A DNA stretch of 64,000 bases from Caenorhabditis remanei (GCF_010183535.1 NC_071331.1:6386001-6450000); one strand, 5' to 3'; positions 33,884-44,530 are shown, numbered from the stretch's first letter. The notes: generated from the letters alone by a model not told the origin. Translations and numbers: made by a program.

Positions 33884-35202
33884 GAATGTAGTTTTGGCCG
33901 GAAAAAATGGATAGTAGATAGTCGTGGTAGCGCAGGAGTCGGAATATCCACGTTTTATAATGTATACATTTCCGTTTCTATTATTACTGTTTGGAAGGAT
34001 TCATACAGTTGAGAATATTTTGAAATAGAAAAATGTGAAGGAATAAAACCTGGATTCAGGAATCGTTTCAGTTACAAATTGTGTGTTTCAGAAATCTTTC
34101 CGTATTAGTTACTATTCTTTTGCAAATACAATTTTATTTAAAAGTTTTAATTATATTTTAGTGACATTGATCTCAAAAAGGCACGCGACCGTCTGAAAAA
34201 TGACCACAAATGTTCGAAAAAAAGATAAATTGACTTAAACAAGGATCTTTGGCAAGTACAAGAGGTCAGATAGGGGAGAAAATCGTTGAAGAAATTATGA
34301 TAAGGTGAGGGTTTTTTTATGTTTCAGAATGTAGTTTTGGCGGGAAAAAATGGGCAGTAAATAGTCGTGGTAGAGCTAGAGTTGGAATATACACTTTTAA
34401 TTATGTATAACTTTTTATTATATAGTATTACTGTCTGGAACGATTTTAATAGTTATGAATATTTTGAAACAAAAGGTTGTGAAAGAGTAAAACCTCGATT
34501 TAGAAACGATTTCTGTTGCAGATGGTGTATTTCAGAATTTTTCCCGTATTAGTTTCGCTTTTTAGAAAATTCAAAATAAATGTTTCATTTTAAAATTTCA
34601 TTCATATTTTAGTGGAATTGATCTAAAAAAAGACGCGCGACAGTCGAATAACTGACCAAAAATGCTGGAAAATGGTTTAATAGCAGTCGGTTAAGCTGCA
34701 TATCAAAATTCCACAACGAAACAGCGAATTAAAAAAAAATTAATTTTGAATTTGCCTCCAAGTCTAGAAGAGCGCGTTTGATTTCAGTACTCACCCCTAA
34801 ACCCGTGCTATATGCAACTAAACAGTATATTTTTGAAAAGTTTGCAGCGAAAGGAACGAAAATGCGGATACAGAGAAAACAAGTTCCGAGCGTGAAATGG
34901 AATTTTTCTAAAATAATTTTTTGAATGTGACAATTTGGGGGGTACTCGATTTTAGAACTCGGAAAGATAGAACTGCAACAAAATAAAACTGTAACAATAT
35001 AGAACAGACAAAAATAGAACTGAACAAAATGGAACTGCGACGAAATGGAACTGCTACAAAATAGAACTCTAGTTCGAATGCAGCGCGTTTGCATTCGCTA
35101 CTTTTTAGAAGAATTATAACCAATTTTCGAGGAGAAAAGTCGACTAAAAACACTTATTTTATGAAGATAAAGTCTTTGTCTATTTAATAGTCTACAAAAA
35201 AC

Positions 35203-35241
35203 CAGACTTGTCACGGGCCGGCCCGATTTTTGACAAATCTG
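35203..35241. mobile_element. 39-bp mini-element, CAGACTTGTC ends, 8-bp target duplication
   Basis: CAGACTTGTC and GACAAATCTG flank a GGGCCGGCCC core. Flanks repeat CAAAAAAC exactly (35195-35202, 35242-35249). The copy at 57054-57092 has the perfect right end GACAAGTCTG. Confidence 0.75.
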
Positions 35242-35280
35242 CAAAAAACTGTATAAAATTATAGGCTCTGTTCGACAATA

Positions 35281-35513
35281 GCGGGACAATGGAGAACAAG
35301 CGGGACAATCCCCGAACAAGCGGGACAATCCACGAATGAGCGGGACAATCCCCGATTGAACGGGACAATCACCGAATGAACGGGACAATCACCGAATATC
35401 CCCGAACAATCACCGAATGAACGGGACAATCCCCGAATGAGCGGGACAATCCCCGACTGAACGGGACAATCCCCGAATGAGCGGGACAATCCCCGAATGA
35501 ACGGGACAATCAC
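35281..35513. repeat. Tandem repeat of a roughly 20-bp unit in the left arm
   Basis: About 12 units of CGGGACAATC[CA]CCGAATGAR. The inverted counterpart at 36606-36718 has about six. The different unit numbers show expansion after the arms formed. Confidence 0.9.
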
Positions 35514-35628
35514 CCAACTAATACACTCATCACATTTTTTAGTACTTGTGCCTATTTCTTTTTCTGTTTTTTTTTGTTATCGAAAGAAGTTATTACAGTC
35601 ATTTATTTATTTAATTATCATTAATGGG

Positions 35629-36078
35629 TTATTCTTCAGTGAAATCCTCGTCCGCAGTCATTTCCTCTCCTTCAGTGTACTCTTCATCCTCAGCCATTTC
35701 CTCTCCTTCAGTGTGCTCTTCATCCTCAACCATTTCCTCTCCCTCAGTGTAGTCCTCGGTGTCAAGGTGTACACGAACGAGGTGGCTGCCACGGATTGTA
35801 ATGGCTTCTATGCTTGAAAGGGGAAGTCGGTGCTCGAAGAACTTGAACCAATTGTTGTTGATGGAGCACTGAAAGTGTACTTGTGTGTATGTGTGTGTTT
35901 CAAGCGATGAAATTACCTGAAATCCTGCTTGAAGCACTTGGATGCGGATCGAGATGAAATTATTGGGGAGGGCCGGATAAATTCGTCTCTCTTCAGTGTC
36001 CCAAGTTCTTCGGAAAAAAGAATTGAAAACGATGCTCTGGAAACTTCCCGATGCAGACTGAGAATGTTTATGGTCATT
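35629..36078 (-). pseudogene. Galectin-like gene fragment with acidic repeat tail, inside a transposon
   Basis: Two exons, 35917-36078 and 35629-35868, flank a 48-nt intron (GTAATT...TTTCAG). Joined, they give about 133 residues in phase. The pattern VFNSFF...W-D-T-E-E-R, then P-x3-FISIRI, then NNNWFKFFEHRLPLSSIEAI and IRG matches the core of the galectin (beta-galactoside lectin) fold: V-x-N, W-x-x-E-x-R and F-x-HR. The N-terminal strands and the H-x-N-x-R motif are missing or out of frame; TGA lies at 36079-36081. The C-terminus adds three 12-residue repeats of TEGEEM plus acidic residues, encoded by a 36-bp repeat, then TAA. It is probably a captured host gene piece. Translation in vivo is unproven. 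Confidence 0.7.
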
Positions 36079-36512
36079 TCAGCTTTGGACTTGTTGCAAA
36101 CGAAAGGAAATGTCGGTGCAACACCGGCACCATGACGCTTGTGACAGACGGGAAAAACCTAATATATACAAATCGCCCCAGCTGTTCCACTGGTTCCACA
36201 AATCGGTCCACACTCGCCCCAACTACAAAATGGACAGGTTTGCATTCTATCAACAGTATCAGACGTTCACCACAGAACAATATTTTTCAGAATAATCAAG
36301 ATCAAGAGTCGGATGAAGACGACGATACTGAGATGCAAGACGATCCCACCTCAGATGATGATGTAGACTATTCTTCGGACAGTGATTCAGCCGACGTTCC
36401 GGTCACAGTTTCAAACACTGGAAGAAGAAACGACGTCAGAGGACGACCAAGGACAGTACAAACCCGTGGAACAAAAGGAGCACGTGGAAGAAACCAGGGA
36501 TCAAACAATTAA
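36051..36512 (+). CDS. Transposon-borne ORF, acidic middle and Arg/Gly-rich tail
   Basis: A 153-codon frame reading toward the right arm of the element. After a Thr/Ser-rich first half it has a strongly acidic stretch (DQESDEDDDTEMQDD, SDDDVDYSSDSDSADV) and a basic end with RGRPRTVQTRGTKGARGR. An acceptor TATTTTTCAG just before codon 81 (36290) suggests the acidic part was an exon. Other frames upstream (36110-36295, with KPNIYKSPQLFHWFHKSVH) also look protein-like, so a frameshift or splice may join different pieces. No family was recognised. Confidence 0.4.
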   Translation: MQTENVYGHFSFGLVANERKCRCNTGTMTLVTDGKNLIYTNRPSCSTGSTNRSTLAPTTKWTGLHSINSIRRSPQNNIFQNNQDQESDEDDDTEMQDDPTSDDDVDYSSDSDSADVPVTVSNTGRRNDVRGRPRTVQTRGTKGARGRNQGSNN

Positions 36513-38993
36513 ATAAATAAATGACTGTAATAACTTCTTTCGATAACAAAAAAACAGAAAAAGAAATAGGCACAAGTACTAAAAAATGTGATGAGTGTAT
36601 CAGTTGGGTGATTGTCCCGTTCATTCGGGGATTGTCCCGTTCAATCGGGGATTGTCCCGCTCATTCGTGGATTGTCCCGCTTGTTCGGGGATTGTCCCGC
36701 TTGTTCTCCATTGTCCCGCTATTGTCGAACAGAGCCAAATTATATTAGATAAGCCCAATAAGCATTTTCAAAACCAGTGGTAGAGTTCTATTTTGTAGCA
36801 ATTCTATTTCGTTCAGTTCTATTTTGTGGAATTCTATTTTGTTACAGTTCTATTTTAGTCAGTTCTATATTGTTACAGTTTTATTTTGTCGCAGTTCTAT
36901 CTTTCCGAGTTCTAAAATCGAGTACCCCCACAATTGGAACAATCAAAAAATTAAAGATTCGAATTTAGGAACATTCTGAAACATACTAATTTTGCGATTA
37001 GAGTCAGTAGGTTTATCTAGTTCAACACAAAATTTCCCTGTTCCCACTATTTCACATATGTACAATGGAACCAACTTTGAATTAATCCAGTATTCCTCTA
37101 CTATGATTCCAAACACGTCGCTAAAATTCTTAAAAAGAGAACATTTTAAAAAGAATAGGTAAATAATCGATTAAATCACAACTTTCTCTTGAAGTTCATT
37201 GCCGCTAATAAAAAATCAAGGGGAATTTCAGGTGCAGCGCTTACGTTAAGCTCCGCCCACAACTTCCTGCCGCACTTGCGCGTTTTTCAAATTTTTTTGA
37301 GAATCCTTGTCGAAAATTCATTTTTCCAACCAAAAAAAAGTTATTAATTCAAATTTACAAACATTCTGAAACATACTAATTTTGCGATAAGAGTCAGTAG
37401 GTTTATCTATTTTGTTCTCCCATTTCCCTGTTCCCACTTTCTCAGATAACGGAATCGACTTTGAATTATACGATTATTCGTATTCATCATGAAGCTGAAA
37501 TTCAAAAAGAAGGAGTAGGACCCATGAGTTTTGAGCTATGTCTCCATAGCTCGTTGACACCAAACAGAGGTTAGAGCTCATTCTCATTTTGTATTTATAA
37601 GGTTTATGACGTGACTTCTGGGTAGGAAATAGAAATAACGGGTAGGAAACGACTGGATAAGGAGGAATATGAAGGATTGAGATCTTTTTTGGGTGAATGT
37701 TTTTTATATATTGAAAATCGAAGACAAAGTAGCATTACCGATTCATAGTGACTATATGAAACATGAAATTCTTGAAAAATAATTCCTGACGACCCAACTA
37801 GATCACAAAAACGACCAATCTAACTCAACCCAAATTCAGAAACCAATGTCCAACAAACACAAAAAAGAGAAAGAGAGAATAAAAGAAGACATGAAAGAAG
37901 ACAGATTGAAAAATAGAAGAATAAGATTTTTTTGGGTAATTGGTTTTATTGAAATAACCATAGTATCATTAAAATGTGCACCGATTCATAGTGACTGTAT
38001 GAAACGTAAAATTAAACAACATTTTTAAAGGGTTGTTGATAACACAAGCTGAGAAAAAACCAAGGCAATTCCAAGACGAATTTCACTTTTCCTAGGCTTT
38101 CTGAATTGATTCATATCACAAAATCTAAAAACCTGAAATAGTGGTGTCCCCCTTAAATCATTGACTAAGTATTATTAAAACTTGCACCGATTTATAAATA
38201 TTATATGAAACACATACAAAATTGTTGCTAATTCCTTTAAAGCTTGATTTAGAACCGGGCCACTTAACTAGATCACAAAAACAACCAATCTAACTCAACC
38301 CAAATTCAGAAACCAATGTCCACAAACACAAAAAAATAGAAAGAGAGAATTAAAGAAGACATGAAAGAAGACAGATTGAATTGCATTGAAAGCAGTCATT
38401 TCGAAATTTGAGAGGATCTAACCAGAACTTTCTTTTTTAGGAGAAAAGGAGGAGAGGATGAACTGAAAGGGAAGAGAGGGAAATGGGTTGGACTTTGAAC
38501 TTTTGGATAGGATTTTTGAGTGAATGGGATGAAAGTGGGGGATCGCAGTTTCAGTGCTGACATAATTGAGATTTCAATTTGTGTTTTACATTAATTCGGA
38601 TTTATTTCAATTGACCCAAACAGATTCATGCCATTCAAATACTTCTAAATCCAAACACAAAGTACTTTCTAATCCTTGAAAGTCCGTCGACCCCAAAAGA
38701 TGGATAATTGAGTTATATTGTTCTGGTTAAGGGACCAGAGAACACTATCCGGATGTTCATCTTTTTCTCAGAATTCTGAGAAAATGAATGAGAAATAGAG
38801 AAGAGAGCACATTTGAGAATGTATAGAGATTTCATTAATTGTATGACTCAATTAATGAAATTAGTGGGTGGAATGGGGGAGTATTGTAATTAGAGTTGAA
38901 TTAAGATGATCAGAGATTGAAATGGATAAATGATAATGTACCAAAAGTCAAAGACATATACCAAAGTATTTGTTGCTTGAGAAATTATATATT

Positions 38994-39001
38994 TGAAACA
39001 G
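38994..39001 (-). promoter_or_regulatory. Ruby motif core, module A
   Basis: Exact core. Candidate first U at 38960 after TGG. Homologous to 50972 and 59785; in module B it is GGAAACAG (46033). Confidence 0.45.
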
Positions 39002-39107
39002 TAATAGAATTATAGATGAATGCATCTGTCACGTGACGTAACAGTTTTAGAGAAATTACCAATAAATGTTTTATTTCATGTCAGTAACCGATTTCAGTTT
39101 TGAAACC

Positions 39108-39115
39108 CTGTTTCA
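39108..39115 (+). promoter_or_regulatory. Ruby motif core, module A
   Basis: Exact core. Nearest YRNT gives 39147 (+32). Kept in D (59898), lost in B. Confidence 0.35.
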
Positions 39116-40260
39116 AGTGGGTCATAAAACAAGAATCATGGTGCAGTTAGATCGATTATTTAAAAATCAGAATTACTCGAACTAAAATTTAAGCCAAAGT
39201 TTGAAATATCGAAAGAATTGCATGGGAAACTTGAAAAAGATAATAAATCCAAAAAGTGACCACCTATTGTCTAAAGTTAATGATTTAGATGGATGTTCTG
39301 AAACGCAATACATTTTTTTTCAGTTTCACCCCGGTCAATTATGAGAATAGTATACAAACTGAACTGATCCATTCTTCCTTTAAGTTCTTATAAAACCCGA
39401 AATTTCAAATATGTTTCTTTCATGCCGTCACTTGAAAAAGCAACATATCATCTCGAGTTCTGACAAAGTGACAAATTGTTTCTCTCCTTGTCAACATAGC
39501 AATTATGTCAAAAGTATTATGCCAGTGTTTCCGAAAATAGAATGACAAAGTGACATATGTTTTTATGTCATTGAGATCAAATTTCCTATACAGATATCAG
39601 AATTGTGAAAGCTCCCAAGTTTAAAAAGACTAGCATCTCATTAAGTGAAAACAAAAATGATTTGTGTCAGTACGTAATTTGTGGAACTCAACACATCTGC
39701 AACTAACTGGTCAGAGAGAGGCTATATACATGTAATACAGTTTTAAGAATGTGTTAAGTCAAGACAAATTTGAAACAAGCGAGAAGATCAAATCGCTTGT
39801 CCAAAATTGGTTTTTATCCGTTCTTGTTCCAGATTGAGCAGTGTTCTAAAGACGTTTGTTTCTGTTATTAGTTCTGTCAAATTTCTGTTAAGAATATACA
39901 AACGCTGTTTGGTTTCTACAAAGCATCGACATACCATTTATTAAATAATTGATTTTTCTAAGAAATAGTTTTTTACAATTCTATCCAAACCTGAAACCAA
40001 CTACATCTCCAAGTTCAAGCTCTCAGATTCGTCAATCTCAATCTCAATTTCTTCATTTTTCATTCTTTTTAACCGGGCCGAAACTCAGCAAGTTACGCGC
40101 CGGCTCGTGTCGTCTCGTTTCGGCCAAGTACATATGTCCATTGAAACGCAATCGATGAACGGGTTGAGAGCTCGACGATGAATCAGACGATGAATCCATT
40201 AGTTCGAAAAAGACGTGATAAAAATAAAACACTTGTCCAAAACAGTATTTTTCTCAGTGT

Positions 40261-40412
40261 TTATTTCAGAAGTTGAACATATTGATGTCCTCCGTTGAAC
40301 AATTCGATATTACCAGTTCCAAAGACGTCATCTTCTGTTATTGTCCATTCTATTTTCAGCTCATTTAGCAGATATTTTCGGCAATCCACACAAATAAATA
40401 CATCATTTTTGT
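40261..40412 (-). pseudogene. CxxC terminal exon of an unknown repeated gene, copy 1
   Basis: After TTTTCTGCAG the frame reads KNDVFICVDCRKYLLNELKI, then E-W-T-x-T-E-D-D-V-F and ends VQLLK with TAA. Here the open frame also extends upstream without an intron (NPSFCNAKISQTLNRIAF). A CVDC pair plus an upstream Cys suggests metal binding. I recognise no family and see no complete gene around it. Confidence 0.45.
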
Positions 40413-41088
40413 CTGCAGAAAATGCAATTCGATTAAGTGTCTGACTAATTTTTGCGTTGCAGAACGATGGATTCCGATTCAAACTTTATAGTTGGGCAAT
40501 AACTGTTTTACAATATTTATAATACTCTTCAAATAATAACTGCAGCACTGGTCTGATCTTAGTTCACCGAAAAAAGCGTTCGTTCCAAGAAAGAAAATTT
40601 GTTTTTAATTTGTGCTACAGATACAAGAAATTGGAACACGGTTAAATCGAACTCATACATATTTGTTGTATATCTCGTACACTTATGGGCGTAAATAAAT
40701 AAATAAATAAATGAAATTGCCTGTCCAGAAAAGCGACAGCAGCCCACAACTAGACTCATTCCATTTTTAAGATTTTTTTTGATTGCAAAGGTTCATAAGA
40801 AACTCCAGAGAGTTCATGACGGTTTTAAATAATCACACATTTGAAATCGCGATTCTGTGTTTTCACATTTCCTGTGAAGAATGCCCAAGCATTACTTAAT
40901 TTTTTTCACTAAACAGTTGATTGTTCTGTGAAATAGTCATTTTTGAAACATTCCCAAAACCTGAAATCTTTACAACATTTGAAGCTCGAACTCTTGACTA
41001 TTTTCAGTTTCGTGTGCAAGAAGACATTTGAATAATTTTTTAATGCAAAAAAAAACAACACTTGTCCAAAACAGTTTTTTATCAGTAT

Positions 41089-41240
41089 TTAATTCAGAAA
41101 CTGAACAGATTGATGTCCTCCAGTAAACCACTCGCTATTCCCAGTTTCAAAGACGTCATCTTTTTTTGCTGTCGACTCTATTTTCAGCTCATTTAGCAGA
41201 TATTTTCGGCAATCCACACAAGAAAATACATCATTTCTGT
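41089..41240 (-). pseudogene. CxxC terminal exon, copy 2
   Basis: Reads RNDVFSCVDCRKYLLNELKI, then ESTAKKDDVF and ends VQFLN with TAA. Same length as copy 1. A TAA lies upstream of the acceptor, so here the exon needs splicing. Confidence 0.42.
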
Positions 41241-41348
41241 CTGCAGAAAATGGAATTTAATTAAGTGTCTGACTAATTTTCGTGTTAAAAATAAATCGAG
41301 CAACGAGGGATTCAAATTCGAACCTTTAGATTGAGAAATAAGAGTATA

Positions 41349-41569
41349 CTGTAAAAACTGTATTAGAGCGAGGATTCAAGAATATGATTTTCCCAGTGTA
41401 TTCTCTTGGTTCTGATTAGAAGCAGCGTAAATATAACCTCTAGATCAACAAATAGAATTTTCAAAAAAGTGTTTTCCGTTTAACTTTAATGAGTTTCTGA
41501 AACCCCAAAATTTTTCTTAGAGGCGGTTGAAAAATAGACCGACATGTCGCTCTAATACAGTTTTTACGG
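41349..41569. mobile_element. TA-flanked MITE, CTGTAAAAACTGTATTAGAG ends
   Basis: Left CTGTAAAAACTGTATTAGAG pairs with CTCTAATACAGTTTTTACGG. TA stands on both sides, and copies C and D show the site without it (AGTATAACTG at 60921 in D). A diverged copy sits at 48374-48612 in module B. Confidence 0.85.
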
Positions 41570-41572
41570 TAA

Positions 41573-41580
41573 CTGTTTCA
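41573..41580 (+). promoter_or_regulatory. Ruby motif core, module A, next to a MITE end
   Basis: Exact core. Candidate first U at 41620 after TGA. A MITE ends three bases upstream. Confidence 0.4.
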
Positions 41581-41665
41581 AAAGGTTTAGATTACTGAAG
41601 ACCTCTGATAAACCTCTGATGAGGATTTGATACACCGTTCGAATTTATTTATTTCTATTCAGGTA

Positions 41666-41774
41666 TTGTCGAAATAAAAAAAGTGATACCCGGTGTTTGC
41701 GGACTTAATGCTAATTTTAATAATTTTTCCACTAAGTCCGCAAACACCGGGTATCACTTTTTTTATTTCGACAA
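41666..41774. mobile_element. 109-bp TA-flanked MITE, near-perfect hairpin
   Basis: Arms TTGTCGAAATAAAAAAAGTG...GCGGACTTA and its reverse complement are separated by about 25 bases. TA flanks both sides. Copies C (51963) and D (61018) have the empty site CAGGTAGATTCATAA. Tc1/mariner-type target choice. Confidence 0.92.
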
Positions 41775-41874
41775 TAGATTCATAACATTTTTGTAGTGGC
41801 AAAGGTTCACCAGGAATTCTAAGCATTTGAGTTCGCAAGGTCCTGAACAAATCGATTTTAACATAGATTTTTTT

Positions 41875-41990
41875 CATACTTGCAAGATTCCGGGGCGGCC
41901 CGGCCCGACCCGGATTTGAATTTTTGAATTGCTTTCACTAGAAATTTTTCTTCAACAATTTTTTTTCTAAAAGTTTTCCAAACTTAAACT
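41875..41990. mobile_element. Left part of CATACTTGCAAG-type MITE, copy A
   Basis: CATACTTGCAAGATTCCGGG followed by GGCCCGGCCCGACCCGG. The same sequence, without most of the GC block, is at 61584-61680 in copy D. The right end is not recognisable. Confidence 0.55.
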
Positions 41991-42363
41991 CACTAGCGAA
42001 TAAGATATCAGTTTTGAACGGTAATTATTTGACAACATTATTTCGTTTACTTAAGTGGCTGAGATTTAGGGCTCTGATATATTCTTGATAAGATCATTGA
42101 AGTTTCTGTTTCGAACTATTTTATTCTGTGGCTATTATTGTTTGATAATGATATTTTCACCTAGGCAACAGCTTTTAATAAATATTCCAATTTCAGTAAT
42201 CAGAGGAGGAATTTTCGTCGTTTTGAACTTCAGGACACTTTTATTATTTTTTCTCCAGAGGAACACAAATACAGCTGTAAAAAAGCAAGGTTGGGATTTA
42301 TATTTTATTAATTGACAAGAAAACCAATCAATACTATTCACGTTAGAATTTTTCCCGTCTAAT

Positions 42364-42371
42364 TGAAACAG
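42364..42371 (-). promoter_or_regulatory. Ruby motif core, module A
   Basis: Exact core. Candidate first U at 42327 after TGA. In B and C this site is TGAAACGA. Confidence 0.45.
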
Positions 42372-42379
42372 TTACTTTT

Positions 42380-42387
42380 CTGTTTCA
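42380..42387 (+). promoter_or_regulatory. Ruby motif core, module A
   Basis: Exact core, divergent from 42364 and 8 bp away. No YRNT beyond +32 in this copy. Confidence 0.35.
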
Positions 42388-43923
42388 TGAATTTAACATG
42401 TAAATGTAACTCTAATAATTTTATGGGCATCATGACGGCATGAAATTCCATAAAAATCTGAACGAATTCAGTGAGTTCCACCGAAAATCAATTTTGAGAT
42501 TAATCAAGGAAAAAATAAACTTTATCGAAGTTGATTACATTTCAAATATAAAATCATAACTGGAAGTTGATCTAGACAATGTCGACCACTTTAGAAAAGT
42601 TGCTCGTTATTGCATATTCTCTTCGATATCCCAAACAATGGTAACTGAAGGACAACATGAGCATTACCATGAAAAAATCGAAACTTCAATTCATAACTAA
42701 AACGGAGAACTTATTTCTGCTTCAACATTGAAACTTTTGGTCATTCACTCATGATGGGATGGATACTTTAAAGAAACAGTGAAACATCAATATTCTTTTG
42801 TTCTTATAGTTTGCCTGCTCCAATATCTGCTTTTCTTCAACGACTTAGAGATGGAACTTCTTAAAACGGGAGATGACAAAACAAAATCTAAATCGGACCA
42901 TTTTGCTCAGAATCAGCTTGCCATCATTAAAACTACAGTCATTATGCAGTTTTTTTTTCATGTGAAAACAGGGAACTTCCAACCACGAGAATACTGAAGT
43001 TAAGATTTTGCACATTCATTAAATTTCCGAAACATAACTTATTTTTAAAAAAATGATTTGTAATTTCACACGTGTTTTTCTGTTGGTATGGAAAATGTTT
43101 GAGACCACATCCCATGTTTTCCACTTCCTAAAAAATTATATTCAATTTTCGCATGTTCCCTTCGATTTCAATCAAATCGATATAAACATAACATTCAAAA
43201 AATTCAAAACTTCACTTTAAACGTAGAACAGTGAATTTTTTATGTTTCCGCAGTTCAATTTCTGATCTTTTGCATGTAAAATTTTTATTTAAAACATTAA
43301 ATGGTATTTTACCCGAACCGATCTCAAAAAGGCGCACAGTCGAAAAACTGACCAAAAATGCGGGAAAAATTACATAAATTGGTTCGAAAGGTGCTCGATC
43401 AAGCTGTGTATCAACATGCAATAACGAAGCAGCGAATTGAAAACTAGCGAATTTCATTTCAGTATCCACTTCCAGACCCGTGCTATATGCAACCCAACTG
43501 TTTATTTTGGAAAAGTTTGGAGCAAAAGAAATGCAAATGCAGGTACCGAGAAAACATATTCCTAGTGTGAAGTGCAATCTTTCTAAAATCGCTTTCTAGG
43601 CAATGGAACAATTAAAAAATTGTAGAGTCGAATTTGGAAACATTCTGCAACAGACTAAGTTTGCGATTAGAGTTAGTAGGTTTATTTTGTTCGTCACAAA
43701 ATTTTTCTGTTCCCACTTTCTCACATAACGGAATCGACTTTGAATTATACCATTATTTGTCCATTAGTTGATTCAAAACATGAATCTCAAATTCAAAAAG
43801 AAGTAGTCGGACCCATGAGCTTTGAGTTATTTCTCCTCAGCTCGTTGACACCAAACAGAGGTACAAGAGGTCAGATAAGAGAGGAAAGGAGTAAAGAAAA
43901 GGGTGATAAGGTGAGAGATTTTA

Positions 43924-43931
43924 CTGTTTCA
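43924..43931 (+). promoter_or_regulatory. Ruby motif core, module B
   Basis: Exact core. Candidate first U at 43970 after TAG. Confidence 0.4.
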
Positions 43932-44084
43932 GAATATAATTTTGTCGGGAAGAAATGGACAGTAGATAGTGTGCTCTGTCGAATAATTGGTTGTGACTGT
44001 AGAACTGGAATATCTACTTCCAATAATTTATATTTTATATTTTTTTATTACTGTCTGCAAGGATTCCTACAGTTATGAAAAATT

Positions 44085-44092
44085 TGAAACAG
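44085..44092 (-). promoter_or_regulatory. Ruby motif core, module B
   Basis: Exact core. Candidate first U at 44050 after CAG. Confidence 0.45.
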
Positions 44093-44471
44093 GAGGATGT
44101 GAATGAATAAAACCTGGATTCAAAAATTGATTCTGTTCCAGATAGTTTATTTCAGAATCCTTTTCGTACTAGTTACGCTATTTTCATAAATAATGTACCT
44201 ATTATTAAAAAATATTTTTTAAACTATGCTTTGCTACTAGCAAAAAATAGATTTTCGGTTTTTCGCTACCTTGTGAATCGGTCTATTTTTGAAAAACAAA
44301 AAATTCGATCATATTTTAGTGGAATTAATCTGAGAAAGACGAGCGCAGTCGAATAACTGTCCAAAAATGCGGTAAAAACCCAATATTGTTCAAAAGTGGT
44401 CGAGATGCGTATCAAAATGGACAACAAAACATCAAATTGAAAAAAATATAATTTTGAATTTGCCTCCAAGT

Positions 44472-44530
44472 CAGAGTTGAGCGGAATTCCGCCTTCCGCC
44501 ATTTCAAAAATTTCATTCCGCTCAACTCTG
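44472..44530. mobile_element. 59-bp mini-element, CAGAGTTGAGCGGAAT ends, exact 8-bp target duplication
   Basis: Ends CAGAGTTGAGCGGAAT and ATTCCGCTCAACTCTG. CTCCAAGT repeats at 44464-44471 and 44531-44538. Copies A (34757) and D (56607) have one uninterrupted CTCCAAGTCTAG. The start of a longer relative lies at 20082. Confidence 0.92.

Larger units (their letters stand above)
35264..36736. mobile_element. 1,473-bp TIR transposon with galectin-like cargo, exact 8-bp target duplication
   Basis: Ends GGCTCTGTTCGACAATAGCG and CGCTATTGTCGAACAGAGCC. AAATTATA flanks it on both sides (35256-35263, 36737-36744) and occurs once at the empty site in copy D (57107-57114). The arms are about 354 and 234 bp and contain about 12 and 6 units of a roughly 20-bp repeat (CGGGACAATCCCCGAATGAA). 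Between the arms lie two frames reading outward from the centre. No transposase domain was recognised, so it is probably non-autonomous. The 8-bp duplication suits hAT or Merlin; the GGCTCTG ends do not fit the usual CAGGG of hAT. Confidence 0.93.
34938..36929. mobile_element. TIR element with about 17-bp subterminal repeats (GGGGGTACTCG ends), copy A, interrupted
   Basis: Ends GGGGGTACTCGATTTTAGAA and TTCTAAAATCGAGTACCCCC. Inside each end runs an array of TTCTATTTTGTTACAG-like units, inverted with respect to each other (34955-35080, 36783-36910). Flanks ACAATTTG and ACAATTGG differ at one of eight bases. Module B has an uninterrupted stretch at the matching place (about 43590-43605). Copy A contains the 35264 element inside it. 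No transposase frame was seen; the low-complexity Phe/Leu/Cys frames here come from the repeats. Confidence 0.8.
33300..43270. repeat. Duplicated module, copy A
   Basis: Anchors shared in the same order with the other copies include CACGTGACGTAACAGTTTTA (39030), GCTCATTTAGCAGATATTTT (40358, 41186) and ATGACGGCATGAAATTCCAT (42431). It is longer than the others because of nested insertions (34938-36929, 41349-41569, 41666-41774) and internal doubling. It holds no intact protein gene that I recognise. Confidence 0.85.

Noticed and set aside
34729..35153. Phe/Leu/Cys-rich frames (also 56529-57004)
   Set aside because: They are translations of the roughly 17-bp subterminal repeat array of a transposon, not membrane proteins.
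35281..35513. CRISPR-like array
   Set aside because: The units are directly adjacent without unique spacers, lie in a transposon arm, and the inverted copy is on the other arm. The window is eukaryotic.
36110..36295. Plus frame with KPNIYKSPQLFHWFHK as a separate gene
   Set aside because: It looks protein-like but no family was recognised and it is out of frame with the acidic ORF that overlaps it. Mentioned under that ORF only.
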